Shown here piece after piece: positions 45,598-53,537 of a stretch of DNA of 64,000 nucleotides (within the stretch, counting starts at the first letter, position 1; the number at the start of each line of letters is the position of its first letter). The notes beneath the pieces were generated by a model that did not search any database, was not told where the DNA came from, and worked only from the letters and a program-made list of their open reading frames with translations. Both the position numbers and the translations under genes were made by a program. The stretch lies in NCBI GenBank assembly GCA_017625095.1, contig JAGALQ010000017.1, positions 1 through 64,000 on the forward strand, given 5' to 3'. The stretch comes from Clostridia bacterium (lineage in GTDB: Bacteria; Bacillota; Clostridia; Oscillospirales; Acutalibacteraceae).

Positions 45598-46554
45598 TCA
45601 ACCCGGCATCCATCTGTAAGCTGAAGCATACGGGTTGGAAAGACCTTTTTCTTTGTAATACGCTGCGGGATATCTTGGTTTGTCGTTAACCTTTATATAA
45701 GAGGTGTTGATCTTTTCCTCTTCACCGGGTCTCAACATTCTTGCCATAACAACAAGACGTGCTTCTTCAAATTCATAGGAGCAGGTTGAGAGTGTAAGAA
45801 TACGGTCTGAAGGTGAAACGTCAACGTTGGGATAGTAAAGTGTACGTGCGCCTACCTCGCTGAGGAATCTCTTGCTTATTTCTCGGCTTGACAGGTCGGT
45901 GAACATATAATTGAAAAGATATCCGTCATCACCCAGAGAAGTACCGTTGGTGATATAAACGGCAAAAACCTTCCATTTATAATCTCTGTAGATTGTGTTG
46001 AACTCGATTATCGGAGCTTTTTTATAGCCCTCAACGTCTTTATACTCAATAAGGTTACCGAACATTTTTGAATCGTGCAAATAATGGCCGAAAAGAGTCG
46101 TGTTGTAGTTGAGTACATCAACCGAGTTTTCACAGTTCATAAAAATCGAGCCATACTTTATCTTTTTGCCGTCGAAATCCGTATCAAGATATTTTTCGTT
46201 GTTTTCTGCGCGCACAACGGGCAGAGAAATATCAAGAGCCTCGATATTAATCCAACCGACAATATCGGGATTTCTGACATAAAGGTCAGCATATTTTCCA
46301 AGCATACCCTCAGGAAAAACAACATCGGGATATTTTTCGGAAAGAGATTCCTGATCGAGAACCTGATTGTCTTCACCGATGAGATCCTGCAACTCATTCA
46401 ACTGATTGGTCGTTCTTATGGGAGAAATAACGTAATCGTTGAACAGATACATTGCTGAACAAAAGAACGTAATCAAACAGATTGTCATTATTATCTTTCG
46501 TACTTTTTCCACTATGATGTCATCCTTTTTCGGAATAAAGTTGCGGACTATCAA
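45598..46554 (-). CDS. Class B sortase
   Basis: This transpeptidase of up to 318 residues has an N-terminal membrane helix (about 22-42) and a sortase domain. The catalytic His is in TLFGHYLHDSKMF (about 155), the Cys in LTLSTCSYEF (about 257), and an Arg follows in ARLVVMAR. Class B sortases attach particular proteins to peptidoglycan or assemble pili. No LPxTG-like or NPxTN-like substrate is evident nearby. The frame opens with TTG overlapping the upstream stop; GTG at 46512, 10 bp after AAAGGA, is a good alternative start. Confidence 0.88.
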   Translation of the reverse strand: MIVRNFIPKKDDIIVEKVRKIIMTICLITFFCSAMYLFNDYVISPIRTTNQLNELQDLIGEDNQVLDQESLSEKYPDVVFPEGMLGKYADLYVRNPDIVGWINIEALDISLPVVRAENNEKYLDTDFDGKKIKYGSIFMNCENSVDVLNYNTTLFGHYLHDSKMFGNLIEYKDVEGYKKAPIIEFNTIYRDYKWKVFAVYITNGTSLGDDGYLFNYMFTDLSSREISKRFLSEVGARTLYYPNVDVSPSDRILTLSTCSYEFEEARLVVMARMLRPGEEEKINTSYIKVNDKPRYPAAYYKEKGLSNPYASAYRWMPG

Positions 46555-48092
46555 TCCGTCTTTTTTTGATCCCTTTCCTTCGGAGGCTTTATAATCCTTT
46601 GAAAAATCCGTGACGCAGGTTGCTTCGTTTTTTCCGACTTTTTTTTTTCGGATTCCTCATTGTAAATTAATCCGTCGGTATTTTCTGCAGCGGAAAAGTT
46701 CTGCATATATGCATTTTTCTCTTCATAATCAAAATCCATACCGCTGTCGGGATCAAAATTGAAATCAGAAAAATCGGAAGGAGCAATATAGCCGCCGGCC
46801 ATTGCGTTTTTATCCGCTTCCTCAGGGAACTGTTCGACAAAACCGTTTTCCTGTGTGATCGGCTTGACATTAGGTTCAAACGGATCCTTTTCAACATCAA
46901 CCGGAACGTACGTTGCCGGCTCCGGCATATCGTACTGTGAGGGTCTTACTGCATTGTAAAACAGTGTCCTGTCCAGCGCTGTATCAAGCCATGAATCATC
47001 AAAGCTGTCAATATCAATTGAGCTTTTTGTCTGACGTGTACCGAACATATCAAGGTCGTAAGAGTAATCAGGCTCATCCGGGCCTTCATCCGATGACTGC
47101 ATCTGAACGGACTGATCATCAAACGAAAATCCTGTTTCGTATTCGGGCTGTGTATAATCAAGCTGTTCGGCCTCGTACTGTGTTTCCTCAAACTGTTCAG
47201 GCTGTACATATTCAAGCTGTTCCGGCTCTGTTTGTGCTTCATCAAGCTGTTCAATTTCAGGCTGAATTTCATCAAGCTGTTCAATTTCAGGCTGAATTTC
47301 ATCAAACTGTTCGGATTCAAGGTCGAACTGTTCTGTTTCTTCAATCGCAAAATCAAATTCTTCAGGCTGAATTTCGTTAATCTGCTCAAGTTCAGATGCT
47401 CCGAAATCAAACTGTTCGGGTTCGGACTGTACTTCCTCAGGCTGCTCGGACACTAACAGATCAAAGTCCTTTGAAAAATCGAATCTCTCAGATTCGGGCA
47501 ACTCAGACTCGTACTCTTCAAGCTCAGGCAGTGAGAAATTGAACTGCACAGGCTCTTCTTCAACAAAATCAACCTGTTGGGGCTCATAAACTTCAGTTTC
47601 AGGCTCTTCGGGTTCAGACTGTGCTGTAACAATTTCTTCGAGCTCATTCATTTCAAGGTCGAACTTCTCTATTTCGTATTCATCCATCGCAAAATCAAAC
47701 TGTTCTACCTCTTGCTCGGACATATCAAAATCGAATTTATCGATCTCGGTTTGCTCGATTTCAGGCTGTTCAATCTTAGGTTGTGCAACCTTCTTTTTCT
47801 TCGTTTTTGCTTTTTCGGATGTATCCTTTTTATCTGTAAGCTTCACAGACTTATTATTTGCGGATCTTTTCTTTTTAATTCGGGATTTCGGTGTCTTTGT
47901 TTCAGAATTTTCAGGCATTGAAATCTGAAATTCCTGCTTTTCGGGAGTCGAAGTCACGGACTCATCTTCATTTTCGGGGGCAGGAAAGACTTCACTGTCT
48001 TCATCTATCGTCTGATATTTTTTCAGAAGTTCATCAAACTTGGTGCTTCTCGCACCAAATTCGCCGAAGGTGTTGTTCTTATCGTCTGTCAT
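46551..48092 (-). CDS. Highly acidic repeat protein, function unknown
   Basis: The 513-residue protein has no signal peptide or membrane helix and is dominated by Glu, Gln, Asp and Phe. A basic Lys-rich patch lies at about 60-105. From about 105 to 330 it carries degenerate short repeats such as EQFDFA, EIEQLDEIQP and EPEQFDF. The C-terminus is again basic (KKKSEKTKQ...). It is likely disordered and cytoplasmic. The gene overlaps cinA and the sortase gene by 4 bp each, so the three are translationally coupled. No family is recognised. Confidence 0.7.
   Translation of the reverse strand: MTDDKNNTFGEFGARSTKFDELLKKYQTIDEDSEVFPAPENEDESVTSTPEKQEFQISMPENSETKTPKSRIKKKRSANNKSVKLTDKKDTSEKAKTKKKKVAQPKIEQPEIEQTEIDKFDFDMSEQEVEQFDFAMDEYEIEKFDLEMNELEEIVTAQSEPEEPETEVYEPQQVDFVEEEPVQFNFSLPELEEYESELPESERFDFSKDFDLLVSEQPEEVQSEPEQFDFGASELEQINEIQPEEFDFAIEETEQFDLESEQFDEIQPEIEQLDEIQPEIEQLDEAQTEPEQLEYVQPEQFEETQYEAEQLDYTQPEYETGFSFDDQSVQMQSSDEGPDEPDYSYDLDMFGTRQTKSSIDIDSFDDSWLDTALDRTLFYNAVRPSQYDMPEPATYVPVDVEKDPFEPNVKPITQENGFVEQFPEEADKNAMAGGYIAPSDFSDFNFDPDSGMDFDYEEKNAYMQNFSAAENTDGLIYNEESEKKKSEKTKQPASRIFQRIIKPPKERDQKKTD
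47222..47315 (-). repeat. Tandem 30-bp coding repeats
   Basis: A 30-bp unit (containing CATCAAGCTGTTC and AATTTCAGGCTGAAT on the plus strand) occurs about three times in a row, nearly identical, inside the acidic repeat gene. It encodes EIEQLDEIQP-type decapeptides. The unit length is a multiple of three, so copy changes keep the frame. Confidence 0.8.
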
Positions 48093-49345
48093 TCCTCTTT
48101 TCCTGTCCTTTCATTAAAATACTGTATGAGCATATGCAAGGCATTCGATGCCGAGACATATCTGTTATATTCTCTGGAGTCTTCCTTTTTGCCTGTGCGA
48201 ACCTCACGCACCTGCGTGCCGCCTTCATAGGCAAAACCGATATAAGAAAGGCCGACCGGTTTATCATCACTTCCGCCACCCGGACCTGATATTCCGGTAA
48301 CGCTGATACCGAAATCAGCACCAGACAGCCTTCTCACACCCTCAGCCATTTCTGCAGCGGTCTGCGCACTGACCTCGGTGTATTCTTCCAACGTTTCACT
48401 CTTTACGCCGAGAAGCTTCTGCTTGACTTCGTTGGAGTAAGAAACTATGCCATATTCAAAAACCTCGGATGAACCGGGCACATCCGTGATGCGTTTTGCA
48501 ATGTATCCGCCCGTACAGCTTTCTGCAAGGGCAACTTTTTTACCGCTTTTTTTCAGCAGCTTCACAACAGTTTCTTCAAGATTTTCAGAATCGGTTGAAT
48601 AAATATAGCTGCCTATTTTTTCGCGGATTTTTTCAATTGTGCTTTCACACATTTCGGATGCCTGCTCATAGGTTTCAGCCTTTGCCGTAACACGGAGCAG
48701 TGCCTCTCCGTCCTTTGCATAAGGTGCAACAGTCGGGTTTGCTCCGTCGAGCAGCAATGCCACACGCTGAGCCATATCCGACTCGCCTATGCCGAAAGTG
48801 CGCACTTGCCTTGAAAGAATTATGCCGCCCGTTCTATTTGCAAGAAACGGCTTCACCTCATGCTCAAACATCGGTTTAAGCTCACGCGGAGGACCCGGAA
48901 GCATAATAAGAATCTTGCCGTCCTTTTCCACTGCACAGCCCGGAGCCGTACCGTTGCGGTTGGCAAAAACAGTGCCGCCTGCGGGCACATAGGCCTGCTT
49001 GGCATTGTTTTCGGGCATCACGATGCCCTTTGCCGTAAAATATGAGCGGATTCCTTCAAGTATGCTTTCGTCAAGCACCAACTCGGCACCCATAACCTCA
49101 CAGCTTATCTCTTTTGTCAGATCGTCTGCCGTGGGACCTAAACCACCTGTAAGAATAACAAGATCGCTTCTGGAAACCGCCGTTGAGATGCAAGCACGCA
49201 TACGCTCGGGATTGTCGCCGACTACCTCCTGGTAGTGGATGACTATGCCCATCGAAGCAAGCTCACGCGCAAGGTACTGAGCGTCACTATTCACAATGTC
49301 GCCGAGCAGCAATTCGGTGCCAACTCCGATGATCTCACAGTTCAT
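48089..49345 (-). CDS. cinA: CinA family protein (NMN deamidase / competence-damage protein)
   Basis: This 418-residue full-length CinA has the MoaB-like N-terminal domain with GTELLLGDIVNSDAQYLA, LTGGLGPTADD and LPGPPRELKPMF, a middle region, and the C-terminal domain with AESCTGGYIAKRIT and VTGISGPGGG. Family members hydrolyse ADP-ribose and deamidate NMN to NaMN. The ATG at 49345 is preferred over TTG at 49351 by spacing. It lies 22 bp after thiI and overlaps the acidic repeat gene. Confidence 0.93.
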   Translation of the reverse strand: MNCEIIGVGTELLLGDIVNSDAQYLARELASMGIVIHYQEVVGDNPERMRACISTAVSRSDLVILTGGLGPTADDLTKEISCEVMGAELVLDESILEGIRSYFTAKGIVMPENNAKQAYVPAGGTVFANRNGTAPGCAVEKDGKILIMLPGPPRELKPMFEHEVKPFLANRTGGIILSRQVRTFGIGESDMAQRVALLLDGANPTVAPYAKDGEALLRVTAKAETYEQASEMCESTIEKIREKIGSYIYSTDSENLEETVVKLLKKSGKKVALAESCTGGYIAKRITDVPGSSEVFEYGIVSYSNEVKQKLLGVKSETLEEYTEVSAQTAAEMAEGVRRLSGADFGISVTGISGPGGGSDDKPVGLSYIGFAYEGGTQVREVRTGKKEDSREYNRYVSASNALHMLIQYFNERTGKEE

Positions 49346-49367
49346 AAACAATTCTCTTTCGTAAAAA

Positions 49368-50534
49368 TCAGTTGATAATAATTTTTCTCACGCCTGCAAC
49401 CGCACGCTCAACAAGAACATCAACATCAAGCGCAGACTCTGCCTCGATAACGTCAGGCAGTTTGGGTCTTGTTCTCGGATGTCTGGGTGTGAACACCGTG
49501 CAGCAATCCTCAAACGGAAGAATTGAAATTTCAAATGTGTCAATCTTTCTTGAGATTGAAATAATTTCATCCTTATCCATACCGATAAGGGGACGGAAAA
49601 CGGGCATAGTTGCCGCCGCATCCGTGCAGGCGATTGCACCCATTGTCTGGCTTGCAACCTGACCGAGGCTTTCGCCCGTAATAAGTGCACCGCAGCCCGT
49701 ATGGGAAGCAATACGCTGGGCACAAAGCACCATCATACGGCGCATAATTATCGTGAAAAGGTCCTCCGGACATTTGTCGCGGATTGCCTCCTGAAACTCT
49801 GTAAAGGGTACTACGCTGAGTTCTATTCTGCCTGCATAGCGTGCAACCTTGCCGAGAAGGTCGTAAACCTTCTGCTCAGCTCTTTCGCTTGTGTATGGCG
49901 GTGATGCAAAGTGGATAGCCGTAAGCTCAATGCCGCGCTTTGCCATCATCCAGCCTGCAACCGGGCTGTCAATTCCGCCTGAAACCATAAGAGCCGCTCT
50001 GCCTGCAGTGCCTACGGGCATACCGCCTGCACCCTTTATCTGGTTGGCGTGAACAAATATATCGTGATCTCTGACTTCAACGGTTACGGTAAGCTCGGGG
50101 TTGCGCACATCAACACTCAGGTGAGGGTATTCCTCAAGCAGCCTTTCGCCCAGAAGAAGGCAGATTTTTGGAGAATCGTAAGGGAATTTTTTATCGGAGC
50201 GCTTTGCACATACCTTGAATGTCGAAGCGGAGAGCAGCTGCTCCTCAAGATATTTGCCCGCTTGCTCAAGAACAAGGTCAAAATTCTTATCAAGCTTAAG
50301 CGCACGGGAAAAGCCCGCAATACCGAAAACACGCGACAGCCTGCTAACTGCCTCTTCAAGGTCAGCACCGTCGTTACCCTCAACCTTGATTGTGGACTGT
50401 GCCGGAGTGAATGTGAATTCACCGAGGTCTGTCAGTCTGCGGCGCATATTTTTAATCATTACATCTTCAAAAGTGCGGCGGTTGAGACCCTTGAGTGCAA
50501 GCTCGCCGTTTTTGATTAAAATAACTTCTTTCAT
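49368..50534 (-). CDS. thiI: tRNA 4-thiouridine synthase ThiI
   Basis: The 388-residue enzyme has an N-terminal ferredoxin-like and THUMP region (about 1-165) and the PP-loop ATP pyrophosphatase motif MVSGGIDSPVAGWMMAKRG (about 183). It thiolates U8 of tRNA using persulfide sulfur. There is no C-terminal rhodanese domain, the usual state in Bacillota, where a dedicated cysteine desulfurase supplies sulfur. That enzyme is encoded 18 bp upstream. Confidence 0.95.
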   Translation of the reverse strand: MKEVILIKNGELALKGLNRRTFEDVMIKNMRRRLTDLGEFTFTPAQSTIKVEGNDGADLEEAVSRLSRVFGIAGFSRALKLDKNFDLVLEQAGKYLEEQLLSASTFKVCAKRSDKKFPYDSPKICLLLGERLLEEYPHLSVDVRNPELTVTVEVRDHDIFVHANQIKGAGGMPVGTAGRAALMVSGGIDSPVAGWMMAKRGIELTAIHFASPPYTSERAEQKVYDLLGKVARYAGRIELSVVPFTEFQEAIRDKCPEDLFTIIMRRMMVLCAQRIASHTGCGALITGESLGQVASQTMGAIACTDAAATMPVFRPLIGMDKDEIISISRKIDTFEISILPFEDCCTVFTPRHPRTRPKLPDVIEAESALDVDVLVERAVAGVRKIIIN

Positions 50535-50552
50535 CTATATATTCCTTAAAGA

Positions 50553-51686
50553 TTATTTTTTCTTTCTCAGTGTGCTGACTGCGTTTTCGAGTGCGCACAG
50601 CAGCATATCAATTTCTTCCCTTGTCGTAAAACGCGAGAAGCTGATTCGAAGCGCACTGTCAATCCGCTCAGGCTCAATACCCATCGCAGTGAGCACCTTG
50701 CTCCTGTGACCCTTTGAGCAGGCTGAGCCGCCCGAAACATAAACACCCGAATCGGAGAGGAAGTTGAGCATCGTCTGCGACGGATGACCCGGTGCGGAGA
50801 TATTGACGATATACGGTAATGCATCCTCATCGGAATTTATGAGCACACCGTCAATCTTGCGCAGTTCGCTGACGAAATAATCACGCAGTGCCTTTGTTTT
50901 TTCGAGCTGTGAATTCAGATCAGGCAGTTCATCGACAGCACCGTGAAGGCCCATTATTGCGGGCATAGGCTGAGTGCCCGAATAAATTTTGCCCTCCTGA
51001 CCGCCGCCGAATACGTAGGGCGCAATACGCACACCCTTACGCACATAAAGGAAACCAACGCCCTTAGGACCGTTGATTTTGTGAGCGCTTGCGCTCATCA
51101 GGTCGACACCCAGGCGCGACGGCTTTATCGGCAGTTTGCCGTAAGCCTGCACGGCATCGCAATGAATCAGCGCGGGTGCACCGTTTTTTTTGACGGCAAG
51201 ACGTGCCGTTTCAACAGGCATAATGCTGCCAACTTCATTATTGACATACATAAGGCTGATTAAAACAGTTTTTGAATTAACAGCCTGCATAAGCTCCGAC
51301 TTGTTTATTCTGCCGGATTTATCAACCTTGAGATAAATAACCTCAAAGCCCTCTTTCTCCAGCTGAGCCATACACTCGGAAACACTCGGGTGCTCCACAC
51401 AGGTTGTGACAATACGGTTGCCCCTGCGACGAAGAGCATGAGCCGCACCAAAAATTGCGGCATTGTTTGCAAGCGAGCCGCTGTTTGTGAACACAATCTC
51501 CTCCGGCTCACAGGAGAGTGACCTTGCAACCGCTGCACGTGCCGCATCAAGCTGATGCTGAGCCGCAGTGCCGACACCGTGAAGTGATGACGGGTTGCCG
51601 TAATATTTATTTATCGCTTCGACCATTTTTTCTTTTGCCGAGGAGCAAAGGCAGGTCGTAGCGCTGTTATCAAGATAAGCTTCCAT
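50553..51686 (-). CDS. Cysteine desulfurase (NifZ/IscS-like) for ThiI
   Basis: This 377-residue PLP enzyme takes sulfur from cysteine as a persulfide. It shows EAYLDNSATT at the start, the PLP-binding Lys in SAHKINGPKGVGF (about 205) and the active Cys in SGGSACSKGHRS (about 325). The thiI neighbour points to the NifZ role in 4-thiouridine synthesis rather than iron-sulfur assembly. Confidence 0.92.
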   Translation of the reverse strand: MEAYLDNSATTCLCSSAKEKMVEAINKYYGNPSSLHGVGTAAQHQLDAARAAVARSLSCEPEEIVFTNSGSLANNAAIFGAAHALRRRGNRIVTTCVEHPSVSECMAQLEKEGFEVIYLKVDKSGRINKSELMQAVNSKTVLISLMYVNNEVGSIMPVETARLAVKKNGAPALIHCDAVQAYGKLPIKPSRLGVDLMSASAHKINGPKGVGFLYVRKGVRIAPYVFGGGQEGKIYSGTQPMPAIMGLHGAVDELPDLNSQLEKTKALRDYFVSELRKIDGVLINSDEDALPYIVNISAPGHPSQTMLNFLSDSGVYVSGGSACSKGHRSKVLTAMGIEPERIDSALRISFSRFTTREEIDMLLCALENAVSTLRKKK

Positions 51687-51721
51687 CTTAAAGTGCTTTC
51701 CCCCTGCAGTAAAAATTTTAT

Positions 51722-51753
51722 AAAGGAATAAATAACATTCCTTTTACATTATA
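51722..51753 (-). promoter_or_regulatory. TATAAT element and small hairpin before the desulfurase gene
   Basis: On the minus strand TATAAT lies at 51748-51753 without a clear -35, then a hairpin (AAAGGAAT / ATTCCTTT, 51723-51745). It may be the start of the desulfurase-thiI-cinA transcript. The hairpin could instead terminate the genes upstream. Confidence 0.4.
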
Positions 51754-51763
51754 CTGCAAAGCT

Positions 51764-52144
51764 TCATTTTTGCTGCCAGAGCGCAAGTGTTCTGCCGACA
51801 AAATTCTCATCTTCAAGTATTATATAGTTCTCAAGATTGTCGGAATCGAAGAACACGGGTGTACCGTTATAGCTTATTCTTGTGTTGGCTGATTTATATT
51901 CGCCGTCATAATAAACTATGCTGTCGCCGTGCTTAAGCTCATCCGGGTAAACCTTTTCAACAAACCAGACATCGGTTTTTCCATCGTCACCCGTTTCCAC
52001 GACAAGTGCGTAATCAAAAATGAAAATATCAGACGGTTCGTCTTTTGAAACAAAGAAAATCGCAGCAAAGCTGCCGCCGACAATAAGCAGCACAACAAAA
52101 AGAAGAGCGATTATACCCCTTATAATTTTTCCTATAATTTTCAT
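51764..52144 (-). CDS. Small membrane protein, distant S26-peptidase-like region
   Basis: The 126-residue protein has one N-terminal membrane helix (about 9-31) and a beta-rich outside domain with VEKVYPDELKHGDSIVYYDGEY and a VGRTLALW end. The pattern recalls the non-catalytic beta core of signal peptidases I, but no Ser-Lys dyad is visible, so that resemblance is weak. It overlaps the upstream HAD gene by 4 bp and is cotranscribed. Function unknown. Confidence 0.55.
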   Translation of the reverse strand: MKIIGKIIRGIIALLFVVLLIVGGSFAAIFFVSKDEPSDIFIFDYALVVETGDDGKTDVWFVEKVYPDELKHGDSIVYYDGEYKSANTRISYNGTPVFFDSDNLENYIILEDENFVGRTLALWQQK

Positions 52145-52791
52145 TTAAGTATCAGCTCCGAAATCTGTTTTGGAGTTTCACATATTACATCCGCACCGTA
52201 TCGGCTCAGCTCATCTTCACTGCCGAAGCCGTAGAGCACACCGATGCTGAAGACACCTGCCTGCGCCGCACCCTCGATATCAAACATTCTGTCACCGACC
52301 ATAACGGCGGTTGACCTGTCTGCACCGAGCGAATCAAGCGCTGAATTAATCAGCTCACATTTTGTGGGGTTGACGTGACCGACTGCGGGTGCGCTTATAA
52401 ACCCGAAATAATGTCTTATTCCGAGATGAGTGAGAATCATATCAACAAACTCACCCGGCTTTGAAGAGGCAATCGCCATTGACATACCTGCCGCATCAAG
52501 CGAAGCGAGCATATCCGCGACACCGTCATACAACTCACACCTGAACATTCCGCCTGCCCTGTAATGCTCCCTGTACTTATCGACCATATTGCGTGCTGTA
52601 TCCGCATCGTCGGTATAGTTAATAAAGCTGTCGATAAGCGGAGGACCGATAAATGCCCTTAGCCGTTCATCATCCGTTTCGTCAAAACCGTAGGCGTGAA
52701 GTGCTTCGAGTGCGCAGTGTTTTATGCCTGCAGCTGTGTCGGCAAGCGTGCCGTCAAAATCAAAAAGCACTGTTTCAAACCGTTTTTTCAT
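52141..52791 (-). CDS. HAD-family hydrolase (phosphoglycolate phosphatase-like)
   Basis: The 216-residue protein is a HAD phosphatase with the nucleophile motif VLFDFDGTLADT (about 8-19), the ASSKPGEF Ser region, the Lys in NPTKCEL and the acidic VMVGDRMFDIEGA. A helical cap lies between motif 1 and 2. It resembles Gph/PpaX. The natural substrate is uncertain. A TATAAT with an extended TG lies upstream at 52858-52863 on the minus strand. Confidence 0.88.
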   Translation of the reverse strand: MKKRFETVLFDFDGTLADTAAGIKHCALEALHAYGFDETDDERLRAFIGPPLIDSFINYTDDADTARNMVDKYREHYRAGGMFRCELYDGVADMLASLDAAGMSMAIASSKPGEFVDMILTHLGIRHYFGFISAPAVGHVNPTKCELINSALDSLGADRSTAVMVGDRMFDIEGAAQAGVFSIGVLYGFGSEDELSRYGADVICETPKQISELILK

Positions 52792-53019
52792 CTTTTTTCA
52801 CCGCCGACCGTTTTTATTCAAAAACACTATTGGGTATAATTACAGACATATATTGACATTATACCACAACTTATCGTATATGGATATAGGATTTTGAAAA
52901 AAAATATGGTAAAATATTTACAAACATTGCAACATTTTCCTTCTATTTTTACACTTACTGTATGAGCGGCTCAAATTTTACGCCATTTATGACCAAAAAT
53001 CACGCAAGGCGGTGAGAAA

Positions 53020-53535
53020 ATGAAAGACAGGACAGCTGTATTGGCGGCTAAGGCTGTGCGTGGCGACAGCGACGCATTCGGCGAACTTTATTCACTGTTT
53101 TCATCAGAAATGTACAGATACGCACTTTATCACCTCGGTTCTGCAGAGTCGGCACGTGACGCCGTGCAGGAAACCGCACTTCAGGCATTCCGAAGCATCG
53201 GAAAGCTCAGGAATGAAGAAGCCGCAAAATCCTGGTTTTTCGGCATACTCTGCAACGTTTGCAAGCAAAGCCTGAGAGAAAAATACAAGGCTGATTTTTC
53301 ACCGCTTGAGCTGTGCGAAGATTTAAAGGCAAACGACAGCGACACAGCGCAGGCAATCGACCTTATGAGGCTGATTTCCGCACTTGATGAACAAAACCGC
53401 GAAATCGTGCTGCTGAGCATTATAGGCGGCTACACGAGCAAGGAAATCGCCTCAATCACAGGCATTAACTCCGGCACGGTGCGTTCCAGGCTGTCACGCA
53501 CGCTTGAATCACTTCGCAGACAACTGGAGGGATAA
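53020..53535 (+). CDS. ECF-type RNA polymerase sigma factor
   Basis: The 171-residue protein has sigma region 2 (GDSDAFGELYSLFSSEMYRYALYHLGSAESARDAVQETALQAF) and region 4 (LDEQNREIVLLSIIGGYTSKEIASITGINSGTVRSRLSRT) in their usual places and no region 1 or 3. It should direct polymerase to a small regulon when freed from its partner. The next gene begins 2 bp later and encodes a membrane protein with anti-sigma layout. The 228 bp upstream hold a divergent promoter region. Confidence 0.92.
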   Translation: MKDRTAVLAAKAVRGDSDAFGELYSLFSSEMYRYALYHLGSAESARDAVQETALQAFRSIGKLRNEEAAKSWFFGILCNVCKQSLREKYKADFSPLELCEDLKANDSDTAQAIDLMRLISALDEQNREIVLLSIIGGYTSKEIASITGINSGTVRSRLSRTLESLRRQLEG

Positions 53536-53537
53536 GA

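Noticed and set aside
47222..47315. Repeats that could be mistaken for a CRISPR array
   Set aside because: The units are contiguous, in frame and inside a coding gene, with no unique spacers and no cas genes.
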